Positions 52,401 through 62,174 of a DNA stretch of 64,000 nucleotides are shown piece by piece; position 1 is the first letter of the stretch; each line of letters opens with the position of its first letter. A program made the translations under genes and the position numbers. This DNA comes from CAWGJF01 sp963822905. GTDB lineage: Bacteria > Bacteroidota > Ignavibacteria > Ignavibacteriales > Ignavibacteriaceae. The notes beneath the pieces were generated by a model that had not been told where the DNA came from, ran no database searches, and saw nothing but the letters and a program-made list of their open reading frames with translations. The stretch lies in NCBI GenBank assembly GCA_963822905.1, contig CAWGJF010000001.1, positions 124,001 through 188,000 of the forward strand. The letters are read 5' to 3'.

Positions 52401-53117
52401 ATGTTAAAAGCCGCAATTAATGGAATCAGAAAAAAATCAGATCACAAAAATATTCCCGTTAGTGATGCAGAAATATTAAATGAAATTAAGTCTTCACTAA
52501 AAGCCGGTGTAGATGCGATTCATTTTCATGTAAGAAATAAAGAAGGGAATGAAAGTTTATTTACTAAAGATTTAAATAGAATTTTTACTCTTTTAAGAAA
52601 AGAACTGCCAGAAGCAAAATTGGGAATCAGCTCCGGGGAATGGATTCTTCCTGATTCGCAAAAAAGAATTGAAGTTATAAAAAGTTGGGAAATGCTTCCC
52701 GATTTTGTCTCGGTAAATATTGATGAGGAAGCGGCTGAGGAGGTGGCCGGAATTTTAATTAGTAAAAAAGTTGGCGTTGAAGTTGGAATATCCTTTCCGG
52801 AAGAAGCCGAAAAATTTGTTAAAAGTAAAATTGCTGATAATTGTCTTCGCATCCTGATTGAACCACAGGATCAGGATATTTTAGAAGCTGAAAAAAACAT
52901 TAAAGAAATTGAATCAATTCTGGACAAGAGTAACATTTTAATTCCCAGGCTATTGCACGGATTTGATAATATGGTTTGGTATCTGATTGAATTGTCATCT
53001 GAAAAAGGATATTCAACAAGAGTTGGAATGGAAGATACACTTTCCTTACCTGATGGCAGATTTGCAAATTCAAATGCTGAATTAGTTAAAGATGCAATAA
53101 AAATATTGAACAAATGA
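52401..53117 (+). CDS. Short BKACE-family protein (beta-keto acid cleavage enzyme fold)
   Basis: 238 residues against about 270-310 for typical family members. Motifs of the Kce/BKACE TIM barrel are present: GVDAIHFHVRNKEGNES with the metal-binding H-x-H, and near the C terminus RVGMEDTLSLPDGRFANSNAELVKDA with the metal Glu. Such enzymes cleave beta-keto acids using acetyl-CoA in lysine fermentation or carnitine breakdown. The first partner, 3-keto-5-aminohexanoate cleavage enzyme, is the type case. This copy is truncated between the motifs, so substrate and activity are unclear. It is divergent from the HisH-like gene with a 99-base gap. Confidence 0.85.
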   Translation: MLKAAINGIRKKSDHKNIPVSDAEILNEIKSSLKAGVDAIHFHVRNKEGNESLFTKDLNRIFTLLRKELPEAKLGISSGEWILPDSQKRIEVIKSWEMLPDFVSVNIDEEAAEEVAGILISKKVGVEVGISFPEEAEKFVKSKIADNCLRILIEPQDQDILEAEKNIKEIESILDKSNILIPRLLHGFDNMVWYLIELSSEKGYSTRVGMEDTLSLPDGRFANSNAELVKDAIKILNK

Positions 53118-53266
53118 TTTTTATTAAAAGATTAATAATATTTAAATTTCAAGAACATCTTAAATTATTTCCCTGATTTAATCTACCTGAAAGAATTTTC
53201 TAAACTTATTAGAAACGAGGATTATTCCCTCTTGCTGAATATAATTCGCTTAACTAATTTTACCCC

Positions 53267-56200
53267 ATGATTGCCGGGTTAATGAAATATTCGGGGAAGC
53301 TTTTTTTTATTTGTATAATTATTATTTCCACATCACACCTAAAATCACAAAATCTGCGTTTTACAAATTATACTACCAAGGATGGTCTTTCCAGCAATAA
53401 AGTAAATTCCATTCTTCAAGATAAAAACGGTTTTATCTGGATTGCAACTGAAGATGGGTTAAACCGTTATGATGGTTATGAATTTAAAGTTTTCAGGAAT
53501 AACCCGGAAGACACACTTTCACTTTCCGATAATAATATCTGGGAGCTATTTGAAGATAAGTCAGGTGATATATGGATTGGTACAAACAGCGGTTACTTGG
53601 ACAGGTATGATCAGAAAAAAAATGAATTTTATAAATGGTTGATAAAGCCGGAAGGAAAAAAGGAAGCAGAGATCACTGCAATTTTCCAGGATAAAAATGA
53701 TGAGATATGGATTGGAACATACAAGGATGGATTGTACAAATTAAATATTGTTACAAATAAAATTGAGCACTGGTTTTACGATCCGGATGACAGCGGAAGC
53801 TTAAGTAATAATTTTGTTACTTCGATTGTTAAAGACTCGCATGGCTATCTTTGGATAAGCACTTATAATGGTTTAAATAGATTTAATCCGAATTCAGATG
53901 ATGATTCATTTCAACAATTTTATTCCGAGCAAGGGAAAGAAAACAGTCTCAGTAGTAATCTTATTTGGTTAGTCAGCAAATCAGCGTTAAATCCTGCCTT
54001 GATGTGGGTTGGAACTGCGGACGGGTTGGTTTCGCTTGATATTAAAAAGAAAACTTTTACAAGGATTTCAATCCCAAAAGAACTAACTCTCCAGTTTGGA
54101 AATAGCGTTGCTTCTGTAGTAGAAGAAAAAATTAATAATGGAATTCAATTATGGATTGGTACATACGGTGGGCTCGTAAAGCTTAACCTGGGAAATGATG
54201 AGTCACAAAGATTTATAAAAACAGAAAATGATCCGTCTTCAATTATAAGTAATAAAATAAACAAAGTAATAAAGGACCGATCAGGCGTTATCTGGATAGC
54301 AACAGAAAACGGATTGAGTAAAATCTCTGAAAAAAGCCAAAGGTTTAATAATATTTTCAGTGATGAGACAAATCAAAAATTGTTTCACGAATTGTTTGGA
54401 AAATCTGTGAAGTCAATTGTTAAAGATATGTCAGGCAATATTTATTTCGGGACTGAAAACGGTGTTGTTTCTTTTCGTCAGGGGAAACTTAATACGATTT
54501 TAAAATATCCGCAGACTACCGGGTTAAATGTCTGGTCATTAATCCCCGACCTTGAAGGAAATTTATGGGTTGGCACTTACGGACAGGGACTCAATTTTTT
54601 TAATTTAAATTCCGGCTGGATTGAAAACATAAAAATTGAAAGTCCGACATTTAAAACTTCTGCTTATGATTATGTCAAATCGCTCGAACTTAACGGGGAA
54701 AATCTGCTAATTGGTTTTTGGGGAGGTGGACTGGCAGAAATGAATGTTAAAACCCGCAAATATAAAATTTGGATTAATGATGTAAATAATCCTTTTAGTA
54801 TTAGTTATAATGATGTTTGGTCAATACTGAATGATCGTAATAACAGAACCTGGGTTGGTACAAATGGTGGTGGATTAAACCTTGCCTACCGGCAGGCAGG
54901 TTTATTTAGCGATCCCGGCGAATATAAATTTTATAATCTGAATAGTAGAGACGACAAAAAAAATAAATTAAACAGTATGAGCATTTATGTCCTTTATGAA
55001 TCCAGGAGCAAAAAAATACAAACAGGAGCTGAACAGGATATTCTGTGGGTTGGAACAAGCAGCGGATTAAGCAAAGTAGTTATAAAAAACTACACGGGTG
55101 ATAATAATTATAGCGCAATAAAATTTGAAACGACAAACTATTCACCTGAAAATGATTTGACAGACAACTCAGTAAAAAATATTATTGAAGATAAAAACGG
55201 AAATCTTTGGTTAAGTACAAGTTCCGGGATCACTTTTTTTGATGTTGAGAAAGAAACCTTTACAAGCTATTCAGATGCTGATGGGTTAATTGGCAATGAA
55301 TTCAATTCGGGGTCTTCTTTAATATCAAATGAAGGTACAATGTATTTCGGAACAATAAACGGAATAAATTTTTTCAGACCGGAACAGATCTCACCGTCAT
55401 CTTTCAATCCACAAGTATTAATAACCGAATTTCAGATTTTCAATCAACCTGTAAAAAATTATATCAATAAAACTGGTTCACTGAATCTAACTTTTTCGCA
55501 GAATGTGTTTTCATTTCAACTTTCTGCACTTGATTTTAATTTTCCTCCGGCAATCCAATACGCTTATAAAATGGAAGGTTTTGATAAAGACTGGATTTAT
55601 TCAGGAAACAGGAGATTTATTACATACACAAATCTCGGTTCGGGAAATTATACTTTCAAATATAAAGCAACTAATTGTGACGGAGTGTGGAATAAAAATT
55701 ATAATTCCATTGTTGTAAATATTAGTCCACCCTGGTGGAGGACGACATGGTCTTATATAATATATGTACTGTTGATTTTATCCGGAGTTTTTGTTTTACG
55801 TCGGTTTGAACTTAATCGCTCTAAATTACGAAACGAACTGAAGATGAGAGAATTTGAAGCTAAAAAACAGCATGAACTGGAAATTATGAAGTCGAGGTTT
55901 TTCACAAATCTTTCGCATGAATTCAGGACACCGCTAACATTAATAAGAGGACCTGTCGAAGAGCTCCTGAAAGGGAACCTAAAAGATGACCCCGAAGAAT
56001 ACTACCAATTGATTTATCGGAACAGCAAAAAACTGCAGCTATTAATTGATCAGCTGCTTGAATTAACACGACTGGAAAATGCAGCGATACCTTTAAAAGC
56101 CAAAAAAGAAGATTTAGTAAAACTGGTTCACGGATTATCGTCTTCTTTTGAATCTCTTGCCAAACAAAAAAACATCAACCTTGTTTTCACCAGTGAAGTC

Positions 56201-57484
56201 GAATCGGTTATTTGCTGGATTGACCGTGATAAGCTTGAAAAAATTATTAATAACTTGCTATCCAATGCACTTAAATTTACTTCAGAAAACGGAAGAGTAT
56301 CTGTTCAAATAAAATGCGACAAATCGAAAAAAGAAAATTATTCTTCAATAATAATTTCTGATACCGGGATAGGAATAGCACCAGAAAAGCTTAAAAGAAT
56401 ATTCGACCGGTTCTACCAGGCTGATGATTCTTCCAACAGGAAATATGGTGGATCAGGGATTGGATTGGCTTTGGTTAAAGAGCTTGTTGATTTACATAAA
56501 TGGAAAATCAGTGTTCAAAGCATAGAAAGAGGCGGAACGGAATTCACTTTAATGATTCCACTTGATGGATCATACCTTGATGAGTCTGGAAAAATTATTG
56601 AAGAGGATCAGAATAGGCAAGGTGATGAAATATTCGAGACAAAAAAAGAAACAGAAGAACAAATTGAGTTAAGTGAAAAAGAAATAGAAAAGGAAATTTT
56701 AGAAAAGAACAAGCTTCTGTCTTCAAATCCAATGATATTAATTGTTGAAGACTCGGAAGACGTAAGAAGTTATCTTAAAAGCTTATTAAAAAATGAATAT
56801 CGCTTAAGCGAAGCAATTAATGGCGAAGACGGTTTAAATAAATCCGAAGATCTGTTACCTGATTTAATTATCAGTGATATAATGATGCCATCGATGGATG
56901 GTATAGAATTTTGTAAAAGTGTAAAAACCAATTTGCAGACAAGCCATATTCCTGTAATTCTACTAACAGCAAAAGCTTCTCCAGAAAGTAAAATTGAAGG
57001 TTTGGAAACCGGCGCCGATGATTATCTTACAAAGCCGTTTAGTTCGAAAGAATTATTAATTAGGATAAAAAATCTTCTTGAACAAAGAAAGAATCTTCGC
57101 GAAAAGTTTGCTAAGGAAATTAAAATCGATCTGTCTTCAGTTGCCGTTACATCTCTGGACGATGAATTTCTACGCAAAGCTTTTGATGTAGCAGAAAAAA
57201 ATCTCTCCAACAGTGAATTTAATTCAGAAGAATATGCCAGGGAAATGTTTCTTAGCAGGAGTCAGTTTCACAGGAAGCTGATTGCTGTTACAAGCCAGGG
57301 ACCGGGAGAATTTTTGCGAACATTCAGATTAAAAAAAGCGGCGTCCCTATTAGTTGAAAAAAGATTAAATATAACTCAAATTGCATTCGAAGTTGGTTTT
57401 AGCAGTCCATCACACTTCACAAAAGCTTTCCGACAATTCTTTAATTGCCTGCCTACAGAGTTCATAGAAAAAAATAATTCCTGA
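53267..57484 (+). CDS. Hybrid two-component system regulator (Reg_prop sensor, kinase, receiver, AraC)
   Basis: 1405 residues. A signal peptide (KLFFICIIIISTSHLKSQ) is followed by a long Reg_prop periplasmic sensor (about 30-720; repeats such as GFIWIATEDGLNRYDGYEF, GDIWIGTNSG) and a Y_Y_Y domain (YKMEGFDKDWIYS). One membrane helix (WSYIIYVLLILSGVFVL) leads to a HisKA with LSHEFRTPLTLIRGP (H about 883) and HATPase (NLLSNALKFT, DTGIGIA, GSGIGLAL). A receiver has LIISDIMMPSMDG (D about 1203), and an AraC HTH at about 1300-1405 has NITQIAFEVGFSSPSHFTKAF. All modules look intact. Three T9SS cargo genes follow. A 6-residue palindrome-encoded insert lies at about 538-546. Confidence 0.96.
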   Translation: MIAGLMKYSGKLFFICIIIISTSHLKSQNLRFTNYTTKDGLSSNKVNSILQDKNGFIWIATEDGLNRYDGYEFKVFRNNPEDTLSLSDNNIWELFEDKSGDIWIGTNSGYLDRYDQKKNEFYKWLIKPEGKKEAEITAIFQDKNDEIWIGTYKDGLYKLNIVTNKIEHWFYDPDDSGSLSNNFVTSIVKDSHGYLWISTYNGLNRFNPNSDDDSFQQFYSEQGKENSLSSNLIWLVSKSALNPALMWVGTADGLVSLDIKKKTFTRISIPKELTLQFGNSVASVVEEKINNGIQLWIGTYGGLVKLNLGNDESQRFIKTENDPSSIISNKINKVIKDRSGVIWIATENGLSKISEKSQRFNNIFSDETNQKLFHELFGKSVKSIVKDMSGNIYFGTENGVVSFRQGKLNTILKYPQTTGLNVWSLIPDLEGNLWVGTYGQGLNFFNLNSGWIENIKIESPTFKTSAYDYVKSLELNGENLLIGFWGGGLAEMNVKTRKYKIWINDVNNPFSISYNDVWSILNDRNNRTWVGTNGGGLNLAYRQAGLFSDPGEYKFYNLNSRDDKKNKLNSMSIYVLYESRSKKIQTGAEQDILWVGTSSGLSKVVIKNYTGDNNYSAIKFETTNYSPENDLTDNSVKNIIEDKNGNLWLSTSSGITFFDVEKETFTSYSDADGLIGNEFNSGSSLISNEGTMYFGTINGINFFRPEQISPSSFNPQVLITEFQIFNQPVKNYINKTGSLNLTFSQNVFSFQLSALDFNFPPAIQYAYKMEGFDKDWIYSGNRRFITYTNLGSGNYTFKYKATNCDGVWNKNYNSIVVNISPPWWRTTWSYIIYVLLILSGVFVLRRFELNRSKLRNELKMREFEAKKQHELEIMKSRFFTNLSHEFRTPLTLIRGPVEELLKGNLKDDPEEYYQLIYRNSKKLQLLIDQLLELTRLENAAIPLKAKKEDLVKLVHGLSSSFESLAKQKNINLVFTSEVESVICWIDRDKLEKIINNLLSNALKFTSENGRVSVQIKCDKSKKENYSSIIISDTGIGIAPEKLKRIFDRFYQADDSSNRKYGGSGIGLALVKELVDLHKWKISVQSIERGGTEFTLMIPLDGSYLDESGKIIEEDQNRQGDEIFETKKETEEQIELSEKEIEKEILEKNKLLSSNPMILIVEDSEDVRSYLKSLLKNEYRLSEAINGEDGLNKSEDLLPDLIISDIMMPSMDGIEFCKSVKTNLQTSHIPVILLTAKASPESKIEGLETGADDYLTKPFSSKELLIRIKNLLEQRKNLREKFAKEIKIDLSSVAVTSLDDEFLRKAFDVAEKNLSNSEFNSEEYAREMFLSRSQFHRKLIAVTSQGPGEFLRTFRLKKAASLLVEKRLNITQIAFEVGFSSPSHFTKAFRQFFNCLPTEFIEKNNS
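54881..54900 (+). repeat. Palindromic element inside the hybrid regulator gene
   Basis: CTTGCCTACCGGCAGGCAGG, inside the Reg_prop region, matches the reverse complement of the intergenic core at 33385-33404 at 18 of 20 positions, with 16 in a row. In frame it encodes LAYRQAG right after WVGTNGGGLN, where normal propeller repeats continue with a hydrophobic/aromatic strand. The frame stays open. Confidence 0.65.
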
Positions 57485-57628
57485 GTTAATAGTCAACGAA
57501 CTCAAAAATATTCTGCAACAGTATCGCTATTTATTGACACAATAACAAGCGTAAGGGCCCTACATAAAAATTAACTTTGTCATTCAAGAAGCAAGATAAT
57601 CAATAACCAAAAAGAAAGTGGCAAAGCA

Positions 57629-58801
57629 ATGAAAACTTTTTTACTTATTGGAATTGTGGCATTTCTTAGTGTTGCAGTATTACCGCAAACCATTCCGAAT
57701 TTACTAACGCCAATTGGAGTTAGCAGTGCAGAGGTGTGGGGAGATTCAATTTATCATTTTGGTGGGGGAACGAGTTGGAGTGGCAGTACTCGTTTTGCTA
57801 CGATTTACAAATACGATGGTACGGGCTGGCAGGATTATGCTCCAATGCCCGATAATGATGTTTGGGGAATTAGCACTGCAATAAAAGGTGACAGCGTTTT
57901 TGTATATGGTGGTTACGCATTCGGCAATAATAAATTGAGAATGTATGATATACTTAACAACACGTGGGAATACTTAGCTGACAGTCCAAATATTAGCGCT
58001 ACTTACGGTCACACAATTGAGTATGTAAATGGTTTCGTTTATTTATTCTTTAATGGAAATGTCTATAAATATAACCTAAGTACAAATTCCTGGAGTCAAG
58101 CTACATCGCTAAGCGTGAATGCGTCATGGTTATTCTCTACAATCTATCATGGTGAAGTTTATCTTGTCGGCTGGACGAATGCCCAGTTTTATAAATATAA
58201 TCCTACAAGTGATCAATGGATGCAACTAGCAGATCTTCCATACTTTGTCTCCGGAGGAGCGTTAAAAACTGTCGATGATAAAATTTATTATGTTGGTGGA
58301 ACTTCCGGTCCTGGAGCCGGTACGTTCAATAATACATTAGTTTATGATATTGCAACAAACCAATGGAGCGATGCAAATATTTTTATTAGTGCTAACAGAG
58401 CTTATATGGCGAAAGTCATATACAAAAATAATTTTTATGTTATTGGTGGGCTTGATGAAAATGGAAATGCCGTAAATAATGTCGAACTTATTGTCGCCGG
58501 AACTCCCTCTGCAGTTGAAACAGAATCTGGTATCCCGAATAATTTTGAGTTATCACAAAACTTTCCAAATCCATTTAATCCTTCTACAATAATTTCTTTT
58601 TCAATTCCAATGACTGAATTCGTTTCGCTAAAAGTATTCAATTCGCTTGGTGAAGAAGTGGCAGATTTAGTAAATGAAACCAGGCCTGCTGGTAATTATT
58701 CGGTTTCTTTTGATGACAGTGGTTTAACCAGTGGAGTGTACATCTATAAAATATCAGCGGGAAATTTTTCTGAATCGAAAAAAATGATTTATCTCAGGTA
58801 A
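57629..58801 (+). CDS. T9SS-secreted Kelch-repeat protein
   Basis: 390 residues. A signal peptide (TFLLIGIVAFLSVAVLPQ) leads into about six Kelch blades: VWGDSIYHFGGGTS, DSVFVYGGYAFGNNKLRMYD, NNTWEYLADSP, DKIYYVGGTSGPG and NNFYVIGGLDENGN, with the diagnostic GG pairs and W. The C terminus is a T9SS sorting domain (SQNFPNPFNPSTIISF). It is the first of three co-oriented cargo genes after the hybrid regulator (gap 144 bases). A surface-exposed propeller is likely to bind ligand rather than to catalyse. Confidence 0.87.
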   Translation: MKTFLLIGIVAFLSVAVLPQTIPNLLTPIGVSSAEVWGDSIYHFGGGTSWSGSTRFATIYKYDGTGWQDYAPMPDNDVWGISTAIKGDSVFVYGGYAFGNNKLRMYDILNNTWEYLADSPNISATYGHTIEYVNGFVYLFFNGNVYKYNLSTNSWSQATSLSVNASWLFSTIYHGEVYLVGWTNAQFYKYNPTSDQWMQLADLPYFVSGGALKTVDDKIYYVGGTSGPGAGTFNNTLVYDIATNQWSDANIFISANRAYMAKVIYKNNFYVIGGLDENGNAVNNVELIVAGTPSAVETESGIPNNFELSQNFPNPFNPSTIISFSIPMTEFVSLKVFNSLGEEVADLVNETRPAGNYSVSFDDSGLTSGVYIYKISAGNFSESKKMIYLR

Positions 58802-58835
58802 TTTGTTGAAATGAAAAATCATAGGAGGTCTTAAT

Positions 58836-60731
58836 ATGAAAACAAAAAATATTTACTGTTTATATACTTTGCTAATTATAATTACATTCATTCCATCCAG
58901 GGCTAATGCCCAGCTTGAAATGACAGTAAACTCTTTGGCAGATGATGAATATTCTTATGCCTGGGATGATCCTAATACACCGGAAGACGAATCAATGGAT
59001 GGAATTTGTGAAGACGAATTAGGCAGATGCTCACTTAGGGCAGCAATTGATGAATCAAATAATATGTCCCAGCCGCTTGATTTAATTTTTAGTGTGAATG
59101 GTACAATTAACCTTATGGATATACTTTATCCCGTGAATGGTTCAATTATTAATGGGGGGAAAAAAGTAGAGTTATCTGGAGGTAATTGTTTTGAAATTGA
59201 TGAGAACACACAAATTGCCGGCATAATATTTAACAATGTGTTTAATGCCATAACTATTACAGGAAAGCAAAATAAAATAGGGGGAGTTTTAAATGGGAAT
59301 GTATTTACAAATTGCTATGTCGCACTGGAAATAGATGGTGACTCTAATGAAGTAATATCGAATTACTTTGGTATAGATACAAATAAAGTATTAAATCCTA
59401 ATTCGTTTAGTTTAATGATAATTGGCAAACATAACAGTATAGGCAAGTCAGTAGCAACTTTTTCAAACACAATTTGCGGGAGTAGTGTAGCGGGGATTTC
59501 TATTTCTGAAGGCGGGGGCAATGAAATTAAAAATAATTTTATCGGAACTACTTCTGCTGGTGACTTAGGATTAGGAAACCTACAAGGAATTGTTATTGGC
59601 GGATCAGATTCCAATATTATTGGCGGAGACAATCCAATCGATGGGAATGTTATTTCCGGAAATACTGTTGAGGGGATTTCCATTTCCGGTGTTCCCCCTG
59701 ACAGTTATTCAGATAACAACCTGATTAAAAATAATATTATCGGATTAAAGCCGGATAAAAGTGATGAAATACCAAACAGCAGAGGAATAGTTATTACAAA
59801 TGGTGCAACAAATGAACAGATTGTTGATAACATTATTTCAGGGAATACGAATGACGGCGTTTATATTTTTGGTTATGATACAGAATCATTTACCACCGGT
59901 CATATTATTTGGGGAAATTCGATAGGAACAAATGGCAACCAGGGATTGTTTGGCAACGGCAATGACGGAATTTTGATAGCAGGAAATGTTGGCAATGTAA
60001 TAATAGGACAAGCTGTGAATGGGGATTATTCAGGAAATTCTGTTATTGGAAATATCTCCACCGGGATTGATGTTGTCCCGTTCCAAGGCTTTTCACCACA
60101 AAAAATAACGGTAAGAAGAAATAACTTAAATCAGAATGAACTGACCAATCTGTTTGTTGATTCAAGCGCGAATAATGGAATAAAAGAACCTTATAATCTT
60201 CAATATAATTCAGGACTTATTAGCGGGAAGCATCAGTTGGCAAATGCAATAATAGATATTTACAGCGCAAATGCATTTGAACTGCCTGCTTCAGCTTATT
60301 TTAGAATTGGAACAACGAATACAGATTCAAACGGTAATTTTTCTTTAACTACCGGATTAAATATAGAGGCTATTGCTGTAACAGCTACAGACCAGGATGG
60401 CAACACTTCAAATTTTGCCAGATTGAATATTATATCGGATGTTGAAAAAGAGAATGATGAACTTCTCAACGAATTTTCTTTAAGCCAGAACTACCCAAAT
60501 CCTTTTAACCCTTCGACAAGAATAGATTTTTCAATTCCGAAAGAAGAGTTGGTTACACTTAAAGTTTATAACTCACTTGGAGAAGAAGTTATGGAACTTA
60601 TGAACGAAACAAAGCCAGCCGGTATTTATTTGTTCACTGTAGATGGGAGTAATCTTACAAGTGGTATTTACTTTTATAAAATATCAGCGGGAAGTTTTAT
60701 TCAAACGAAGAAGATGATTCTTCTAAAATAA
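58836..60731 (+). CDS. T9SS-secreted right-handed beta-helix protein with CSLREA-type domain
   Basis: 631 residues. A signal peptide (CLYTLLIIITFIPSRANAQ) is followed by a CSLREA-like N-terminal domain (DGICEDELGRCSLRAAIDESN). A parallel beta-helix follows with NIIGG/NVISGN-type rungs (SDSNIIGGDNPIDGNVISGNT, GNSIGTNGNQGLFGNGNDGI). The C terminus is a T9SS sorting domain (SQNYPNPFNPSTRIDF). This architecture is known from surface adhesins and polysaccharide-binding or polysaccharide-degrading proteins. No lyase catalytic residues are obvious. GGAGG precedes the ATG; the gap to the previous gene is 34 bases. Confidence 0.88.
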   Translation: MKTKNIYCLYTLLIIITFIPSRANAQLEMTVNSLADDEYSYAWDDPNTPEDESMDGICEDELGRCSLRAAIDESNNMSQPLDLIFSVNGTINLMDILYPVNGSIINGGKKVELSGGNCFEIDENTQIAGIIFNNVFNAITITGKQNKIGGVLNGNVFTNCYVALEIDGDSNEVISNYFGIDTNKVLNPNSFSLMIIGKHNSIGKSVATFSNTICGSSVAGISISEGGGNEIKNNFIGTTSAGDLGLGNLQGIVIGGSDSNIIGGDNPIDGNVISGNTVEGISISGVPPDSYSDNNLIKNNIIGLKPDKSDEIPNSRGIVITNGATNEQIVDNIISGNTNDGVYIFGYDTESFTTGHIIWGNSIGTNGNQGLFGNGNDGILIAGNVGNVIIGQAVNGDYSGNSVIGNISTGIDVVPFQGFSPQKITVRRNNLNQNELTNLFVDSSANNGIKEPYNLQYNSGLISGKHQLANAIIDIYSANAFELPASAYFRIGTTNTDSNGNFSLTTGLNIEAIAVTATDQDGNTSNFARLNIISDVEKENDELLNEFSLSQNYPNPFNPSTRIDFSIPKEELVTLKVYNSLGEEVMELMNETKPAGIYLFTVDGSNLTSGIYFYKISAGSFIQTKKMILLK

Positions 60732-60784
60732 ACTTCTCATAATTATTAAAACTAGTCAGTAAAAATTTTTAAGGAGACTTTGAA

Positions 60785-62029
60785 ATGGAGTTATTAAAGT
60801 ATCGCACAATTTTTTTTGTCATTATATTATTTACAAATGCCCTTAATGCTCAATGGGTAAATACCGGGGGGCCTCCTACATCAAGAAGTAACCAGGTACT
60901 TGAAATAAACGGACTTAATATTTTTTCAGGTACAAATGGGGGTATGGTTCGCTCAACAACAGGTGGTGGTAACTGGATAAACATAGATAATGGATTGACT
61001 TCTAGTAATGTAAACACAGTAAAATATTTTGCTGATTTCCCTGATCCGTCAGGTAGTCTTTTTGCCGGTTCGGGAAAAGTATTCTGGAGTACAAACAATG
61101 GCGATCTATGGAGTGTTTATCCTAGTGATACTACAAATGTACCTGGGAACCCTACAATTTACACAATTTTAAACCGGCAGAATCAGATTTGGATTGGAAC
61201 AAGTAAAGGAGTTTACTATCAGCAGGGGTCTGGTTCCTGGGCATCAGCAAACTCTGGTTTTCCCTTTGGAGATAATATTAGTGTATACTCTTTAATCAAT
61301 ATTGGTAATGACATTTTTACTGGTTCTGATCGTGGTGTCTTCAAGCTTGTTGATACCGTGTGGGTAGAAAAAAATAGCGGTTTAACAGACACATACGTTA
61401 GCTCTTTAATGAGTAGTAATAATTATCTTTTTGCAGGCGGAGGCATATCTTCTAGTGGCGTTTACATCTCCTCGGACAACGGAGAAAATTGGAGTATAGC
61501 TCCCAGTAGTCCGGCTGCGACAGCTATTTTAACCATTGGTCCAAATGTTTTTGCCGGAAATTTTGGTGATGGTGTTTGGTTATCCACAAATTATGGTAGC
61601 ACCTGGAATCAGATTAATGATGGTTTTACCGGTTCGGCATATTATGTTTTATCATTAGCAGCAAATGGTCAGAATATCTTTGCCGGCACAAACGCAGCGA
61701 GCGTTTGGAAACGACCTTTGTCGCAGATTATAACGGATGTAAATGATTTATCGACGAACCAACATACTAAATACATTTTAGAACAAAATTATCCCAATCC
61801 ATTTAACCCTTCTACAACAATTAAATTTTCTATTCTAAACGAAGAGTTCGTATCAATGAAGGTTTTCAATTCTTTGGGAGAAGAAGTTGCAGATTTATTA
61901 AATGAAACTAAACCCGCAGGTAACTATTCTGTTTCTTTTGATGCCAGTAAACTTACAAGCGGAATTTATTTCTACAGATTATCATCAGGCAGTTACAACC
62001 AGACAAGGAAGATGATCCTTGTTAAATAA
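60785..62029 (+). CDS. T9SS-secreted BNR-repeat (sortilin/YCF48-like) protein
   Basis: 414 residues. A signal peptide (TIFFVIILFTNALNAQW) is followed by a propeller made of BNR/YCF48-like blades: GTNGGMVRSTTGGGNWINIDNGL, GKVFWSTNNGDLWS, GVYISSDNGENWSIA, GVWLSTNYGSTWNQIND, with the S-x-D-x-G-x-x-W (BNR) consensus. The C terminus is a T9SS sorting domain (EQNYPNPFNPSTTIKF). Third of three cargo genes after the hybrid regulator. The last bases overlap a possible microprotein gene. Catalytic sialidase residues are not evident. Confidence 0.88.
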   Translation: MELLKYRTIFFVIILFTNALNAQWVNTGGPPTSRSNQVLEINGLNIFSGTNGGMVRSTTGGGNWINIDNGLTSSNVNTVKYFADFPDPSGSLFAGSGKVFWSTNNGDLWSVYPSDTTNVPGNPTIYTILNRQNQIWIGTSKGVYYQQGSGSWASANSGFPFGDNISVYSLINIGNDIFTGSDRGVFKLVDTVWVEKNSGLTDTYVSSLMSSNNYLFAGGGISSSGVYISSDNGENWSIAPSSPAATAILTIGPNVFAGNFGDGVWLSTNYGSTWNQINDGFTGSAYYVLSLAANGQNIFAGTNAASVWKRPLSQIITDVNDLSTNQHTKYILEQNYPNPFNPSTTIKFSILNEEFVSMKVFNSLGEEVADLLNETKPAGNYSVSFDASKLTSGIYFYRLSSGSYNQTRKMILVK

Positions 62030-62174
62030 GAATCTTATTGAACCTGATAAGGATAAAATTCTTGAGCATCTTAAAAAAAGTGAAAAGCGATTTAAGATTG
62101 CAATGGCTCTGATTTTATTAGTCATATGCTTTGCAGCTGTAATGATCATAATAAGCATTTTGAGTTCGGTGTGA
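62019..62174 (+). CDS. Possible membrane microprotein
   Basis: 51 residues with a TTG start at 62019 and AGGAAGA about 10 bases upstream; the first 11 bases overlap the previous gene. It begins with a charged helix (EPDKDKILEHLKKSEKRFK). One clear membrane segment follows (IAMALILLVICFAAVMIIISIL), with basic residues on the N-terminal side, so the N terminus would be cytoplasmic. The shape, hydrophobicity and ribosome site favour a real gene, but nothing else supports it. Function unknown. Confidence 0.5.
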   Translation: MLNKNLIEPDKDKILEHLKKSEKRFKIAMALILLVICFAAVMIIISILSSV

